A DNA stretch of 64,000 nt from UBA1672 sp050633285 (GTDB lineage: Bacteria > Pseudomonadota > Alphaproteobacteria > Micavibrionales > Micavibrionaceae). The stretch covers positions 1 through 64,000 of the forward strand of contig JBOEGG010000009.1 of NCBI GenBank assembly GCA_050633285.1, written 5' to 3'. Under the pieces are notes generated by a model. The model saw only the letters and a list, made by a program, of their open reading frames with translations. It was not told where the DNA came from and ran no database searches. The stretch's first letter is position 1. Each line of letters starts with the position of its first letter. Below are positions 33,567 to 42,555 of this stretch, one piece after another. The position numbers and the translations under genes are program-made.

Positions 33567-34103
33567 TCACAACTCAAGCATGGACTCAATTTTACGGACA
33601 TAGTTTTGTGTTTCTTTATAGGGTGGAATACCGCCATATTTGGCAACGGCTGCTTCTCCGGCATTATATGCGGCTAAAGCAAGGCGTGTGTCGTTCTTGT
33701 ACGTTGCAAGAAGCTGTTTAAGGTATTTCGTCCCGCCTTCAATATTTTGTGCAGGATCATAAGCATCTTCCACCCCTAACCCTTTGGCCGTAGCGGGCAT
33801 AAGCTGCATCAATCCCATTGCGCCTTTATGAGAGGTTGCTTGAGGATTAAAGGACGATTCAGCCAAAATAACAGCCTCTATTAATTTTGTTTCAACACCA
33901 TGTTTCTTGGCTGCATCGTCAATATACACTTGAAACTTCGCCTTAGCCTTCATAGGCATTTTAGGGGTGTAGACGACAGAAGTATAAGGTTTACGCGCAA
34001 TATGAGAAACCACGCTCCCATCACTCTTAAACTCAAAAACATCTGCATAAGCAGGAACACTGAGCAAATAAACCAAACAAAAAATACTATAAAAACGCAA
34101 CAT
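33567..34103 (-). CDS. VirB1-like lytic transglycosylase
   Basis: 178 residues with a signal peptide (1-20, FCLVYLLSVPAYA). The SLT domain runs from about 62: LIEAVILAESSFNPQATSHK with the catalytic Glu, GAMGLMQLMPATA, GTKYLKQLL, and LALAAYNAGEAAV. It would open peptidoglycan for the secretion channel. Here it is on the divergent arm, not at the head of the virB operon. The order is HTH regulator, secreted Cys-rich protein, transglycosylase, Ros-like regulator, tightly spaced as one operon. Confidence 0.88.
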   Translation of the reverse strand: MLRFYSIFCLVYLLSVPAYADVFEFKSDGSVVSHIARKPYTSVVYTPKMPMKAKAKFQVYIDDAAKKHGVETKLIEAVILAESSFNPQATSHKGAMGLMQLMPATAKGLGVEDAYDPAQNIEGGTKYLKQLLATYKNDTRLALAAYNAGEAAVAKYGGIPPYKETQNYVRKIESMLEL

Positions 34104-34112
34104 TACCCTACC

Positions 34113-34592
34113 CTATTGATAAAAGAACTGCCCCAAATAATCACCACTCACCCACATTTTTACAAAATACGGCTTAGGGCGTTTAACTGCCTGATAGTAG
34201 CATCTGTTATCATCATAATCGATTTGCACATCTGTTTGATTGCGGCAAGATTGATAAAAGTTATGGCTTGTACAGCGTGCCCTACGCTCATCATTAAAGT
34301 CATATTCATTCAACTCAAAACCATCTTTGCAAGGCTCAAACGGTTCATATCCTAATTGGTAGTTTCCGCTCCCTCCTTCGGAACAAGAGCCGAATGAAGG
34401 CAAAGGCGGTTTTCTCTTTTTAAGACGTTTAATCATCGCACTATGTGCCGCCCCACACCCTTGTGGAAACCCACCCGGCATACATAACCATATTGCGCAT
34501 TCATCTTGTGATGCAGCATAAGCTGGCTTATCTGCTGTCCATATTACAGCAACAAAAGCCAATACTAAAAATACACACGCAGTTTTTCTCAT
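34113..34592 (-). CDS. Secreted Cys-rich conjugal-transfer-associated protein
   Basis: 159 residues with a signal peptide (1-27, ending AYAAS). The mature part has ECAIWLCMPGGFPQGCGAAH followed by KRRKPPLPSF-type sequence (actual KKRKPPLPSF) and about eight Cys in total, suggesting disulfide bonds in the periplasm. I associate this pattern with small secreted proteins of alphaproteobacterial conjugation loci (TraL or TrbM/KikA-like), but no biochemical role can be assigned. It lies 9 bp before the transglycosylase gene. Confidence 0.55.
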   Translation of the reverse strand: MRKTACVFLVLAFVAVIWTADKPAYAASQDECAIWLCMPGGFPQGCGAAHSAMIKRLKKRKPPLPSFGSCSEGGSGNYQLGYEPFEPCKDGFELNEYDFNDERRARCTSHNFYQSCRNQTDVQIDYDDNRCYYQAVKRPKPYFVKMWVSGDYLGQFFYQ

Positions 34593-34594
34593 TG

Positions 34595-34975
34595 TTACTT
34601 CCCGTCTGATATTGTTGTTGAAATCATATCTTTCAAAATTTGATTTGTTAAATCATCTTCCAAGCGGATAGAAAGATACTTTTTCATTTCTGCTAGTGAT
34701 GCTGATCTACTTTGAAGAAAAGCGTCTGATAGAACATCAGTCTCCCCTTCCCTTGACACATACATTTGGTCTTCAGCACCGCCATAGATGAGCCAATCTA
34801 CAGAAAGGTTTAAATTTGTACAAATATTAGCAACCGTATCAAGACGGGGATTATTATTTGTATTTAAGAAATTTTTGATTGTTGATCGCTTAACACCAGA
34901 AATCGTCTCCAATTGATAATCGGAAATCCCTGCCTTTTTCATGGCATACTTCATGCGCTCTGCAACCGTCTTCAT
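34595..34975 (-). CDS. XRE-family HTH regulator
   Basis: 126 residues from MKTVAERMKYAMKKAGI; an earlier ATG at 35011 is in frame but unlikely. HTH: SDYQLETISGVKRSTIKNFL then NNPRLDTVANICTNLNL. A variable C-terminal region follows. As the first gene of the divergent arm it is placed to control both itself and virB2 onward. A 13-bp palindrome TACCTATTAGGTA lies 45 bp upstream of its start. Confidence 0.85.
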   Translation of the reverse strand: MKTVAERMKYAMKKAGISDYQLETISGVKRSTIKNFLNTNNNPRLDTVANICTNLNLSVDWLIYGGAEDQMYVSREGETDVLSDAFLQSRSASLAEMKKYLSIRLEDDLTNQILKDMISTTISDGK

Positions 34976-35019
34976 ATCTACTTTTTTAACCACAATGACA
35001 AACCTTTGCAATAATTTTT

Positions 35020-35032
35020 TACCTATTAGGTA
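35020..35032. promoter_or_regulatory. Palindromic operator candidate for the XRE regulator
   Basis: TACCTA-T-TAGGTA, perfectly symmetric, in the divergent intergenic region between the HTH gene and the virB operon. Size and symmetry suit a Cro-type dimer. Confidence 0.5.
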
Positions 35033-35092
35033 TTTTTTTATTGACCTGCAATATAAATGACCTTATAGATCATATATACCCACACACACGAA

Positions 35093-35124
35093 GATTGGGA
35101 AGGATTTAGTTATTCTTCCCAATC
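35093..35124. repeat. 10-bp perfect inverted repeat upstream of the virB operon
   Basis: GATTGGGAAG, 12-bp loop, CTTCCCAATC. It lies about 140 bp before virB2, in the leader or promoter region. It could be a second operator or a transcript hairpin; there is no T run, so it is not a simple terminator. Confidence 0.6.
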
Positions 35125-35262
35125 CGATTCTGTAGGGATGTCGTATGATTAACAAAGAAGATTACTACCTATGGGTGGTGAAATTTCTCTTTACAATTTA
35201 TTGGAAGGGCATTAAGGATGTATGCAATCAAAAGTAACTGCGTGTGTAAAGGGGAAGCGACT

Positions 35263-35595
35263 ATGACTTCTAACGACAATATTATTGTAACTCGATATAA
35301 GGCATTCGCCTTTTTCTGTACAATTTTTATAATTTTTTCATCTACTGACGTTCATGCAGCCGCAGCGGGCGGTGGCGGAGCTCTGTTCGGTTCATTAACA
35401 AACTTTCTAACTGCCCTAGAAACCCTCCTAACAGGCACATGGGCAAGAATTGTCGCTATTATCGCTGTTGTGTTCCTTGGTTTTGGATGGATGACAGGAC
35501 GCATTTCATGGGCAATCGCAGGTTCAATCATCGGCGGGATTATTCTCGTATTCGGTGCGGCCGCTATTGTAGACAGCATCAACGGTTCTATCTAA
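35263..35595 (+). CDS. virB2: VirB2-type pilin
   Basis: 110 residues. Start at MTSNDN with AGGGGAAG upstream; an in-frame ATG at 35218 has no comparable site. A long signal region ends at DVHAAAAGGGG, followed by two hydrophobic helices (LLTGTWARIVAIIAVVFLGF and WAIAGSIIGGIILVFGAAAI), the TrbC/VirB2 layout of the pilus subunit. First gene of the T4SS operon. Confidence 0.9.
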   Translation: MTSNDNIIVTRYKAFAFFCTIFIIFSSTDVHAAAAGGGGALFGSLTNFLTALETLLTGTWARIVAIIAVVFLGFGWMTGRISWAIAGSIIGGIILVFGAAAIVDSINGSI

Positions 35596-35632
35596 ACGCA
35601 GATCTTAAAATCCGCGATAGAAAGGGACGCCG

Positions 35633-35938
35633 ATGTCACAAGAAAACATCACAACAGACGCCGTGTATCTAGCATTGACACGCCCCCCCATGACAATGGG
35701 CGTGCCAATGGATTTCTTTGGTGTAAATTTCATTTTAACAGGAATAGGCATTATTCTATGTACATCGCTCTTCGCAATGTTCTGTGTTTTAATGTTTATT
35801 TCCCTACCCTTACACGGTATAGGCTTGCTTGCGACAAAGAAAGACCCGCACTGGATCAGTGTTTGGAAGACCAAAATGGAAAAAACAGGTTTCACGACTA
35901 ACCAGAGGTTCTGGAAGTCAAACAGCTATAGTCCGTAG
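35633..35938 (+). CDS. virB3: VirB3-like T4SS inner-membrane protein
   Basis: 101 residues with one hydrophobic hairpin (FILTGIGIILCTSLFAMFCV, FISLPLHGIGLLA). The N-terminal LTRPPMTMGVPMDFF segment is typical of VirB3. An AGAAAGGG site precedes the ATG. It lies between virB2 and virB4, with a 37-bp gap before it and 16 bp after. It supports VirB4 at the membrane during pilus assembly. Confidence 0.9.
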   Translation: MSQENITTDAVYLALTRPPMTMGVPMDFFGVNFILTGIGIILCTSLFAMFCVLMFISLPLHGIGLLATKKDPHWISVWKTKMEKTGFTTNQRFWKSNSYSP

Positions 35939-35954
35939 TTGTTAGGAGGAAATC

Positions 35955-38339
35955 ATGAGATACGCAAATTACGCAAAAACAGAAAAAGCAGCCTCAAACT
36001 TTGTGCCCTACACACGCTTTGTTGATGAAAAAACGCTGCGAACAAAAGATGGGTATTTACTCCAGATTATCAAACTGGATGGGTTAGCCTTTGAAACCGC
36101 AGAGACTGAGGATTTAAACCACTATAAAAACGTGCGTGGCAACCTCATTCATAACCTCTCGGATAGCCGCTTTGTGCTGTATCATCACATCATCCGCCGC
36201 GAAGTTCATGAAAATCTGGACAGCTTTTTTGAAAATGATTTTTGTCGCCAGCTTGACCAGGTTTACAGCGAAAAACTTGCACAAAAACGAATGTTCAGAA
36301 ATGAGCATTATATTAGCGTATTACGCCGCCCTACTCCCGGTATCATGGGACTAGCTGATAAAATAGGCCGCGTATTATCAAATAAGATTGACCGTAAATT
36401 ATACGAACAAACGCTGCATAGTGATTTGAAGGCATTGGAATCTGAAACTAAAGGTTTAATAGAGGGGCTGTCTTTATATTCACCGAAGCTTCTCAGTCTT
36501 GAAGAAACGCAAAATGGTACGCTATGCCCCGCGCTTTCTTTTTTAGGACTGTTACTCAATCTTGAGGATGCCCCCGTTGCGCTCCCGGATGGCGGTATTG
36601 ATAGCTACCTTCCGAAAAAACGACTGTCATTCGGTAAGGAAACTTTTGAAGTGCGCGGTGCAGCCAATGGCGATGTAAAACTTGGCGCAATGCTTTCTAT
36701 AAAGAAATACGGAACGCATACAGCGACCGGAATGCTTGATGGCATATTACGCCTGCCTCACGAATTTATTCTAACACAAAGCTATGCTTGCGTTGATATG
36801 CAAACATCCCTAAACCGTATTCGTGATTGCCAACGCAAAATGATAGCCGGAGAACAAGGCGCAGTTTCCTTAGAAGACCAACTCGATCAAGCCATTGATG
36901 AAGTCGCCTCCGGTCTCACAACGTTTGGAGACCATCATTTAAGCATTTGCGCGCTAGGGAAAACTTCAAACGAATTGGATAAGGCCGTAAATTCTGCGCT
37001 CAATGTATTTAAACCTCTTGGCGTTCATGCCGTGAGAGAAGATGTGAATATGGAGCCTGTATTCTGGGCACAAATGCCGGGTAATCTATCTTATATTGCC
37101 CGCAGTTCAATGATTTCTAATCATAATTTTGCAGGATTTGCAGGACTTCACAATTTTCCATGTGGTCAAAAAGCTGACAATCATTGGGGCGAAGCTATCA
37201 CATGCTTAGAAACCACATCCGGTACGCCATACTGGTTTAATTTCCATGAACCAACACGCGATGTTGGTAATTTTACTCTCTTCGGGCCGACAGGGTACGG
37301 TAAAACCGTTCTGCTCTCATTCCTTCATGCACAAGCACAAAAATTTAAACCTAAAAGCTTTTTCTTTGATAAAGATCGCGGCGCAGAAGTTTACTTACGC
37401 GCAATTGGCGGTGAATATAATGTTGTTAGCGCCGGACTCCCTTCTGGGCTTAATCCCCTACAGATTGATGATACACCGGAAAACCGGGCATTCTTGCGTG
37501 ACTGGCTACAAATCCTGCTCCGCACTGAGACACGCAAAGACTTTACAGCCAAAGAACGGGAAATGATTGCCGATGTGGTGAACGCTAATTTTGAAGCGCC
37601 ATTTGAACATCGCCGCCTCTCTGTTCTCTGCAAACTCTTTGGCGGCTTTGAACATGACACTGATGAAACTTTGCAAGAACGGTTATCCATGTGGCACTCA
37701 GGGGGCGAGCGGGCGTGGCTGTTTGATAATCCGCAAGATACCTTGTCTCTATCCGAGCAGACTATTGGTTTTGATATGACTTCTATTTTAGATGATCCAT
37801 TAAGCCGCACCCCTTGGTTATTCTATATCTTCCACCGCATTAAAAATGCTCTGGAGCAAAAACAGAAGACGCTCATTATGTTGGATGAAGGTTGGAAACT
37901 TCTTGATGATCCAGTCTTTGCGCACACTATTAAAAATTGGCTTAAAACCGTACGAAAACAAGGTGGATTAGTTGGATTTGCAACACAAAGCACAGGTGAT
38001 GCTACAAATAGCGTAATTGGCACAACGATCTTAGAACAAAGCCCTACACAGATTTTCTTACCCAATCCAAAAGCGCGGGAAGAAGAATATTGCGGGCATT
38101 TTAGATTAACGCAGCAAGAACTTTACACAATCCGTAATCTTACAGCGCAGAGCCGTTGTTTTCTAATTAAACAAGGCAAGGATTCCGTCATTGCAAAACT
38201 TGATATGTCCGGCATGGATGATTTTATTTCCATCCTTTCAGGACGCACAGAAAACATTCGTATTCTCGATGAAGTTCGGGAAGAATTTTCAACGCCGGAA
38301 GAATGGATTCCGCATTTTATAGAAAGGATCGCCGCATGA
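35955..38339 (+). CDS. virB4: VirB4 ATPase of the T4SS
   Basis: 794 residues, the main assembly and pilus-extraction ATPase. The N-terminal CagE/TrbE/VirB domain covers about 1-420. Walker A is FGPTGYGKTVLL (about 437-448) and Walker B is LIMLDEGWKLL (about 635-645), followed by FATQST, the conserved sensor. The start is preceded by a strong TAGGAGGAAATC. Length is normal. Its stop overlaps virB5 (ATGA). Confidence 0.96.
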   Translation: MRYANYAKTEKAASNFVPYTRFVDEKTLRTKDGYLLQIIKLDGLAFETAETEDLNHYKNVRGNLIHNLSDSRFVLYHHIIRREVHENLDSFFENDFCRQLDQVYSEKLAQKRMFRNEHYISVLRRPTPGIMGLADKIGRVLSNKIDRKLYEQTLHSDLKALESETKGLIEGLSLYSPKLLSLEETQNGTLCPALSFLGLLLNLEDAPVALPDGGIDSYLPKKRLSFGKETFEVRGAANGDVKLGAMLSIKKYGTHTATGMLDGILRLPHEFILTQSYACVDMQTSLNRIRDCQRKMIAGEQGAVSLEDQLDQAIDEVASGLTTFGDHHLSICALGKTSNELDKAVNSALNVFKPLGVHAVREDVNMEPVFWAQMPGNLSYIARSSMISNHNFAGFAGLHNFPCGQKADNHWGEAITCLETTSGTPYWFNFHEPTRDVGNFTLFGPTGYGKTVLLSFLHAQAQKFKPKSFFFDKDRGAEVYLRAIGGEYNVVSAGLPSGLNPLQIDDTPENRAFLRDWLQILLRTETRKDFTAKEREMIADVVNANFEAPFEHRRLSVLCKLFGGFEHDTDETLQERLSMWHSGGERAWLFDNPQDTLSLSEQTIGFDMTSILDDPLSRTPWLFYIFHRIKNALEQKQKTLIMLDEGWKLLDDPVFAHTIKNWLKTVRKQGGLVGFATQSTGDATNSVIGTTILEQSPTQIFLPNPKAREEEYCGHFRLTQQELYTIRNLTAQSRCFLIKQGKDSVIAKLDMSGMDDFISILSGRTENIRILDEVREEFSTPEEWIPHFIERIAA

Positions 38340-39100
38340 GAAAAACACTAAAGTCACATTTACGCTTATGGACTGCCTGTATAGGGATCACCGTTTTCCT
38401 ATCTCCCTTGCCTTCAAAGGCACAGGGAATACCTGTTATTGATACATCAAGCATTGCCCAAACCATATTACAACTAGAACAGATGGCAACTGACTATCAA
38501 AACCAAATCCAACAACTGGATCAAGCATTGGCCACCTATAACTCCATCACAGGCGGACGAAATTTAGGAGATTTGCAAAACTCAAGCGCAGAGCAAGATT
38601 TACGCCGCGCCTTACCACCTGGGCTGCAAGATCTCATTGGTTTGAATAATGCGTCTGGTCTTGGCGCTTCAGGCTTACAAACCCAAGGAATTTACAATGA
38701 CATCCTTTCTACTTATCAGCCAATAACAGGCGCAAATTTAATACCTTCTGATCCAACCGGATCACTGGCCAGCGCGCATGACCGTCAATCAAATACAACC
38801 TACGCAGCCATGGCCGCTTCGGAGAGCGCATACAACACTGCTTCGCAAAGATTGCAAGGTTACGAGACAATGCTACAAGAACTTAACAATACACAGGATT
38901 TAAAAGCTTCTGTTGACCTACTGGCGCGTATTACCGCAGAAAACGGTATTTTGTTGAATGAGCTAATGCGTATGCAGTCCCTACAAATGCAGCTCAATGC
39001 CGCAAATTCAGGGAAAAAAATTACAGACGTTCGTCGTACGGCAGAATCCTACGATTATGACCCTTCTATAGCAATAAAATCATTTGAATCTGAGGAATAA
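38336..39100 (+). CDS. virB5: VirB5-like minor pilin
   Basis: 254 residues from MRKTLKSHLRL, the ATG overlapping the virB4 stop. Signal peptide 1-30 (ITVFLSPLPSKAQG). A long coiled, Gln-rich helix follows (ILQLEQMATDYQNQIQQLDQ), then a small loop domain and further helices, as in VirB5/TraC tip adhesins of the conjugative pilus. Confidence 0.85.
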   Translation: MRKTLKSHLRLWTACIGITVFLSPLPSKAQGIPVIDTSSIAQTILQLEQMATDYQNQIQQLDQALATYNSITGGRNLGDLQNSSAEQDLRRALPPGLQDLIGLNNASGLGASGLQTQGIYNDILSTYQPITGANLIPSDPTGSLASAHDRQSNTTYAAMAASESAYNTASQRLQGYETMLQELNNTQDLKASVDLLARITAENGILLNELMRMQSLQMQLNAANSGKKITDVRRTAESYDYDPSIAIKSFESEE

Positions 39101-39103
39101 AAC

Positions 39104-39289
39104 ATGAAAACACTAATACTTATCTTACCAATAATAGCTTTAACTGGGTGCTCAACTTTTGGGCATAGTGATTTAAAATCACCATGTAATGGCAAAACAG
39201 CATCATTGTCTGAAAACCCTTGTAACCCGCTTCCAATCAATATCGGAAGCCTTGAAACAACCAATCAAAAGGCTCTTTATAATGCTTAA
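39104..39289 (+). CDS. Small lipoprotein, VirB7-like
   Basis: 61 residues with a lipoprotein signal (LILILPIIALTGC) and lipid-anchor Cys at about 16. The mature part is short, with two further Cys (SPCNG, ENPCN). Size and lipobox fit VirB7, which pairs with VirB9 by a disulfide, though the position between virB5 and virB6 is unusual for virB7. It overlaps the start of the next lipoprotein gene by eight bases. Confidence 0.6.
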   Translation: MKTLILILPIIALTGCSTFGHSDLKSPCNGKTASLSENPCNPLPINIGSLETTNQKALYNA

Positions 39290-39698
39290 TAATAAAACTC
39301 TTTTACTTGCTTTCTGCGCAGCTACCATTCTAACAGGCTGTCAAAAAGAGCGCGTAAACCCACTTCTTTCAAAAGAAAAGTGGGAGGTGACAGACTGGAT
39401 GTACAATAACCTAACACCTGAAATTGAAGCCTGTTCCGAATATTGGGAAGCCCCCAATGACGCATTCGTAAATGAACTTGAATCTTGTGAAGATGAAGCT
39501 GAAGAATTAGCCGATAAAATGAATTACCAAGGTTTTTCACAGCATGTTGTCGCCACAGATCTTAATCTTCCTTTGTATTGGAAATATGTGAACGAACGAG
39601 TTCAAATTAGAGACAAGAGCAAAGAAGACGCGCAACAGCACCAAGAACGTGCCCAGAAAAACCTAGGCGGCTTTCTGAATAAACTTCAAAACGATTAG
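39282..39698 (+). CDS. Lipoprotein, candidate entry-exclusion factor
   Basis: 138 residues from MLNNKTLLLAF. Lipobox ILTGC at about 16-20. The mature part is acidic and helical (EIEACSEYWEAPNDAFVNEL, ESCEDEAEELADKM) with a Gln/Lys-rich tail. A lipoprotein encoded between virB5 and virB6 is the place of Eex in pKM101-like systems, which blocks redundant mating. Function is inferred from position only; sequence similarity to a known Eex is not evident. Confidence 0.55.
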   Translation: MLNNKTLLLAFCAATILTGCQKERVNPLLSKEKWEVTDWMYNNLTPEIEACSEYWEAPNDAFVNELESCEDEAEELADKMNYQGFSQHVVATDLNLPLYWKYVNERVQIRDKSKEDAQQHQERAQKNLGGFLNKLQND

Positions 39699-39709
39699 GA
39701 AATAACTGC

Positions 39710-40750
39710 ATGCCGACCGCCTCTACCAACAATACAGTAGATAAAATCTTACAAAACTTGGATGCCATCATTCAAAATTTTGTACAGGGTTCTTTCAACA
39801 GTCTATCCGCCCCAATGGAAACTCTTTGGAGCTCAATGTTTATCATCTTTATAGCTTTTTATGGCTATAAAGTGATTATCAATGGTCGATTTTCTCCACA
39901 TGACGGCATTATCCATATTTCAAAAATGTTGATTGTTCTGGTTCTAATCACGAGTTGGACTGACTTTCAAATGGTAATTATGAAAGTAGTAACAGACACG
40001 CCTGCTGATATTGCAGGCCAAGTAATACACGGCGCATCCGGTGGCAGTACAAATGTCGGAAATCTCAACACGGAATTAGGGAATTTTTATGAGTCCTCTA
40101 TGCAAGTTTCATCAAAAATCATGAAAACAGGAGGAAATATATTTACTCGCCTTTCCTACAGTTGGGCTGTTTGGCTAGCCACATTAGCTTTAACAGCTTA
40201 TGCCCTCGCTTTAATTGCTCTGTCCAAAATTGCTGTTGCCGTACTCTTATCAGTAGCACCTTTCTTTATTTTAATGCTGATTTTTGCTCAAACTAAAACT
40301 CTGTTTGAAGGATGGCTCAGAACACTACTAAATTACGCTTTTATTCCACTTTTTGTGTACGCATTACTGGCTTTACTCTTATCATTGTCAACACAAGCAC
40401 TTACAGAAATGCAGGCAAATGTCTCAGCTACAAGCTCATTAATAAACTTTATTGCACCTTTTTTACTTATCTCTGTAATCGCAGTAATGCTTCTAGCTCA
40501 AGTTATGAATATTGCTTCAGGTATTGCAGGCGGATTGAGCTTACAAACAATGGGGCTAGGTAAATCTATAGCCAACAAAGTAGGCGGCGGAGCAAAACTA
40601 GCGGGAGGCGTGGGACGCATTCATGCGGACAAAGCCTTGGATAAAGGTTTTAAAACCGGCGCACACGCAAAAAATAAATCTTCTGATAGCGCGGAAAATG
40701 CAAATAAAGTGAAAGCTGCGGCAGCAAAAAATAGAGAGGTGAAGGTATGA
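39710..40750 (+). CDS. virB6: VirB6 polytopic T4SS membrane protein
   Basis: 346 residues with about six to seven hydrophobic segments (MFIIFIAFYGYKVIING, LIVLVLITSW, WLATLALTAYALALIALSKI, AVLLSVAPFFILMLIFAQTK). The TLFEGWLRTLLNYAFIPLF block is typical of TrbL/VirB6. The C terminus is a Lys/Ala-rich cytosolic tail. It forms part of the inner-membrane channel. Its stop overlaps the virB8 start (ATGA). Confidence 0.92.
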   Translation: MPTASTNNTVDKILQNLDAIIQNFVQGSFNSLSAPMETLWSSMFIIFIAFYGYKVIINGRFSPHDGIIHISKMLIVLVLITSWTDFQMVIMKVVTDTPADIAGQVIHGASGGSTNVGNLNTELGNFYESSMQVSSKIMKTGGNIFTRLSYSWAVWLATLALTAYALALIALSKIAVAVLLSVAPFFILMLIFAQTKTLFEGWLRTLLNYAFIPLFVYALLALLLSLSTQALTEMQANVSATSSLINFIAPFLLISVIAVMLLAQVMNIASGIAGGLSLQTMGLGKSIANKVGGGAKLAGGVGRIHADKALDKGFKTGAHAKNKSSDSAENANKVKAAAAKNREVKV

Positions 40751-41436
40751 CAACACCAAACAAAAATAAGCTGAAGCCTACTGCCGATTATTTTGAAAAA
40801 GGTGCTACCTGGGAACATGGCTTATACGCCAACCTTGAAAACTCTCGTAAACGTGCATGGATTGTTGCCTTTCTATCGCTTGGGCTTGCTGCCGCTTCGA
40901 TATTATGTCTGATTTTGATCTTACCGCTTAAAACATTCGAGCCTTATGTTGTCACAGTCGATCAATCTAGCGGATACACAGAAATCACGCGCGCTCTAAA
41001 GAAAGGCGCATTATCTGAGCAAGACGCCATAACCGAAAGTAATTTAGTACGATACGTTACATTGCGAGAAAGCTATAACCCTCATATCACCCAAGAGAAT
41101 TATAGCCTCGTTGCCCTGCTTTCAGATCAAAAAGCATTGCAAGAATATGAAGAACTCTGGAATGAGAACAACCCTGATAACCCGTCCAGAATTGCAGGCG
41201 GTAAAGGTACAACGGACGTAAAAATAAAATCTGTGTCATTCCTGAACAACGAAACGGCGCAAGTACGGTTTATGACGCAAACACGCAAAGAAAACCGTGT
41301 TTACCAGTCACACTGGAATGCGATTATCACATTCCGCTACACCCAGAAACCTATGAAAATGTTGCAACGTTTTGAAAACCCTCTTGGCTTTCAGGCCATA
41401 TCCTATCGTAAATCTCAAGAAATATTGGAGAAGTAA
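40747..41436 (+). CDS. virB8: VirB8 T4SS inner-membrane protein
   Basis: 229 residues: a cytosolic N terminus, one membrane segment (WIVAFLSLGLAAASILCLIL, about 38-57) and a periplasmic NTF2-like domain (SNLVRYVTLRESYNP through FRYTQKPMKMLQRFENPLGF). This is the standard VirB8 layout and length. Confidence 0.93.
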   Translation: MTTPNKNKLKPTADYFEKGATWEHGLYANLENSRKRAWIVAFLSLGLAAASILCLILILPLKTFEPYVVTVDQSSGYTEITRALKKGALSEQDAITESNLVRYVTLRESYNPHITQENYSLVALLSDQKALQEYEELWNENNPDNPSRIAGGKGTTDVKIKSVSFLNNETAQVRFMTQTRKENRVYQSHWNAIITFRYTQKPMKMLQRFENPLGFQAISYRKSQEILEK

Positions 41437-41439
41437 AAC

Positions 41440-42300
41440 ATGAAAAAACTAATACTCACAACTGCTATAGCCCTATGCATTGCATCCCCCGCAATGGCAG
41501 GTAAATCACCTCGTCCCGGTTCTGCCGATGCACGCGTGAAAACCATAACATATCACGAGACAGACGTATTTCGTATTACAGCACATCTCGGATTTTCTAC
41601 CGTGATTGAATTTGATCGTAATGAAAACATTGAGACAATTTCCTTGGGTGATAGCACAGTATGGCAAACCATTAAGCCTTCACGCGGCAATTTGCTTTTC
41701 ATTAAACCTTTAGAACAAAACGCTAATACAAATATGACTGTTGTAACAAATAAGCGGTTATATACGTTTGAGCTAACAGCACGTGCGTCACAATCACATA
41801 AATCTAAAAATCTATCTTTCCGTATCCGCTTTCTTTACCCGGAACAAATAGACATGCAACTCGCCAATATTGCCAAAAGCAAGAATAACGGCTTTGATGA
41901 TAAGAATTTCTCTCCCTCTTCTGCTCCGCCTGAAGACTGGAACTTTGATTACTCCTATTCTGGTGCTAAAAGCTTACGCCCTAAACGCGCCTTTGATGAT
42001 GGAATTTTTACATACTTCCAGTTTTCGAAAACAGGAAAAACGCCCGCTGTTTTCGCAGTAGACCCGGACGGTAATGAATCCATCGTGAACTACTCCATGC
42101 AGGGAAAATATTTAGTTGTTGAAAGCCTTGGCCGTCAATTCACACTTCGAGACGGTGATACCACAACATGTATCTTTAACGACTCCTATCCTGAAATAGA
42201 AACAGATTCACTGGAATTAACACTGAATAAAATGGAAGACGTTTCTTCAAAAACACGCATCAACACCACTACGCGACCAAGCGCAGGATATAACGATTAA
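41440..42300 (+). CDS. virB9: VirB9 core-complex protein
   Basis: 286 residues with a signal peptide (1-20, ALCIASPAMA). The N-terminal beta domain has DVFRITAHLGFSTVIEFDRN and WQTIKPSRGNLLFIKPLEQN. The C-terminal domain includes DGIFTYFQF and VVESLGRQFTLRDGD, the VirB9/TrbG/CagX signature. It is a component of the outer-membrane core complex with VirB7 and VirB10. Confidence 0.93.
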   Translation: MKKLILTTAIALCIASPAMAGKSPRPGSADARVKTITYHETDVFRITAHLGFSTVIEFDRNENIETISLGDSTVWQTIKPSRGNLLFIKPLEQNANTNMTVVTNKRLYTFELTARASQSHKSKNLSFRIRFLYPEQIDMQLANIAKSKNNGFDDKNFSPSSAPPEDWNFDYSYSGAKSLRPKRAFDDGIFTYFQFSKTGKTPAVFAVDPDGNESIVNYSMQGKYLVVESLGRQFTLRDGDTTTCIFNDSYPEIETDSLELTLNKMEDVSSKTRINTTTRPSAGYND

Positions 42301-42308
42301 ACGAGAAG

Positions 42309-42521
42309 ATGGACGTTATGACGCAGAAAATGGCAGATAAGGACATTAAGACGCAAAATATGTGGAAAGCCATTGTGATTGGCGTTTCCATCATAGTCGT
42401 TTTACTTGTGCTTCTGGACACCTACTACGATCAGAAAAAGCCCCGCGTAATGCGCCCTCTCGTCCCTATTACATTCACGCCGCCCCCGGAAATACCGGAA
42501 GATGCCTTTAACCAAGAGTAA
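42309..42521 (+). CDS. Small single-pass membrane protein between virB9 and virB10
   Basis: 70 residues: a charged N terminus, one membrane helix (AIVIGVSIIVVLLVLLDTYY, about 21-40) and a Pro-rich periplasmic tail (FTPPPEIPEDAF). There is no lipobox, so it is not VirB7. It is kept between virB9 and virB10 with normal spacing (8 and 34 bp), so it is probably a real T4SS accessory. Not recognised. Confidence 0.6.
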   Translation: MDVMTQKMADKDIKTQNMWKAIVIGVSIIVVLLVLLDTYYDQKKPRVMRPLVPITFTPPPEIPEDAFNQE

Positions 42522-42555
42522 AATACGGCACAACCAGCACAAGGATCTGTAAACA

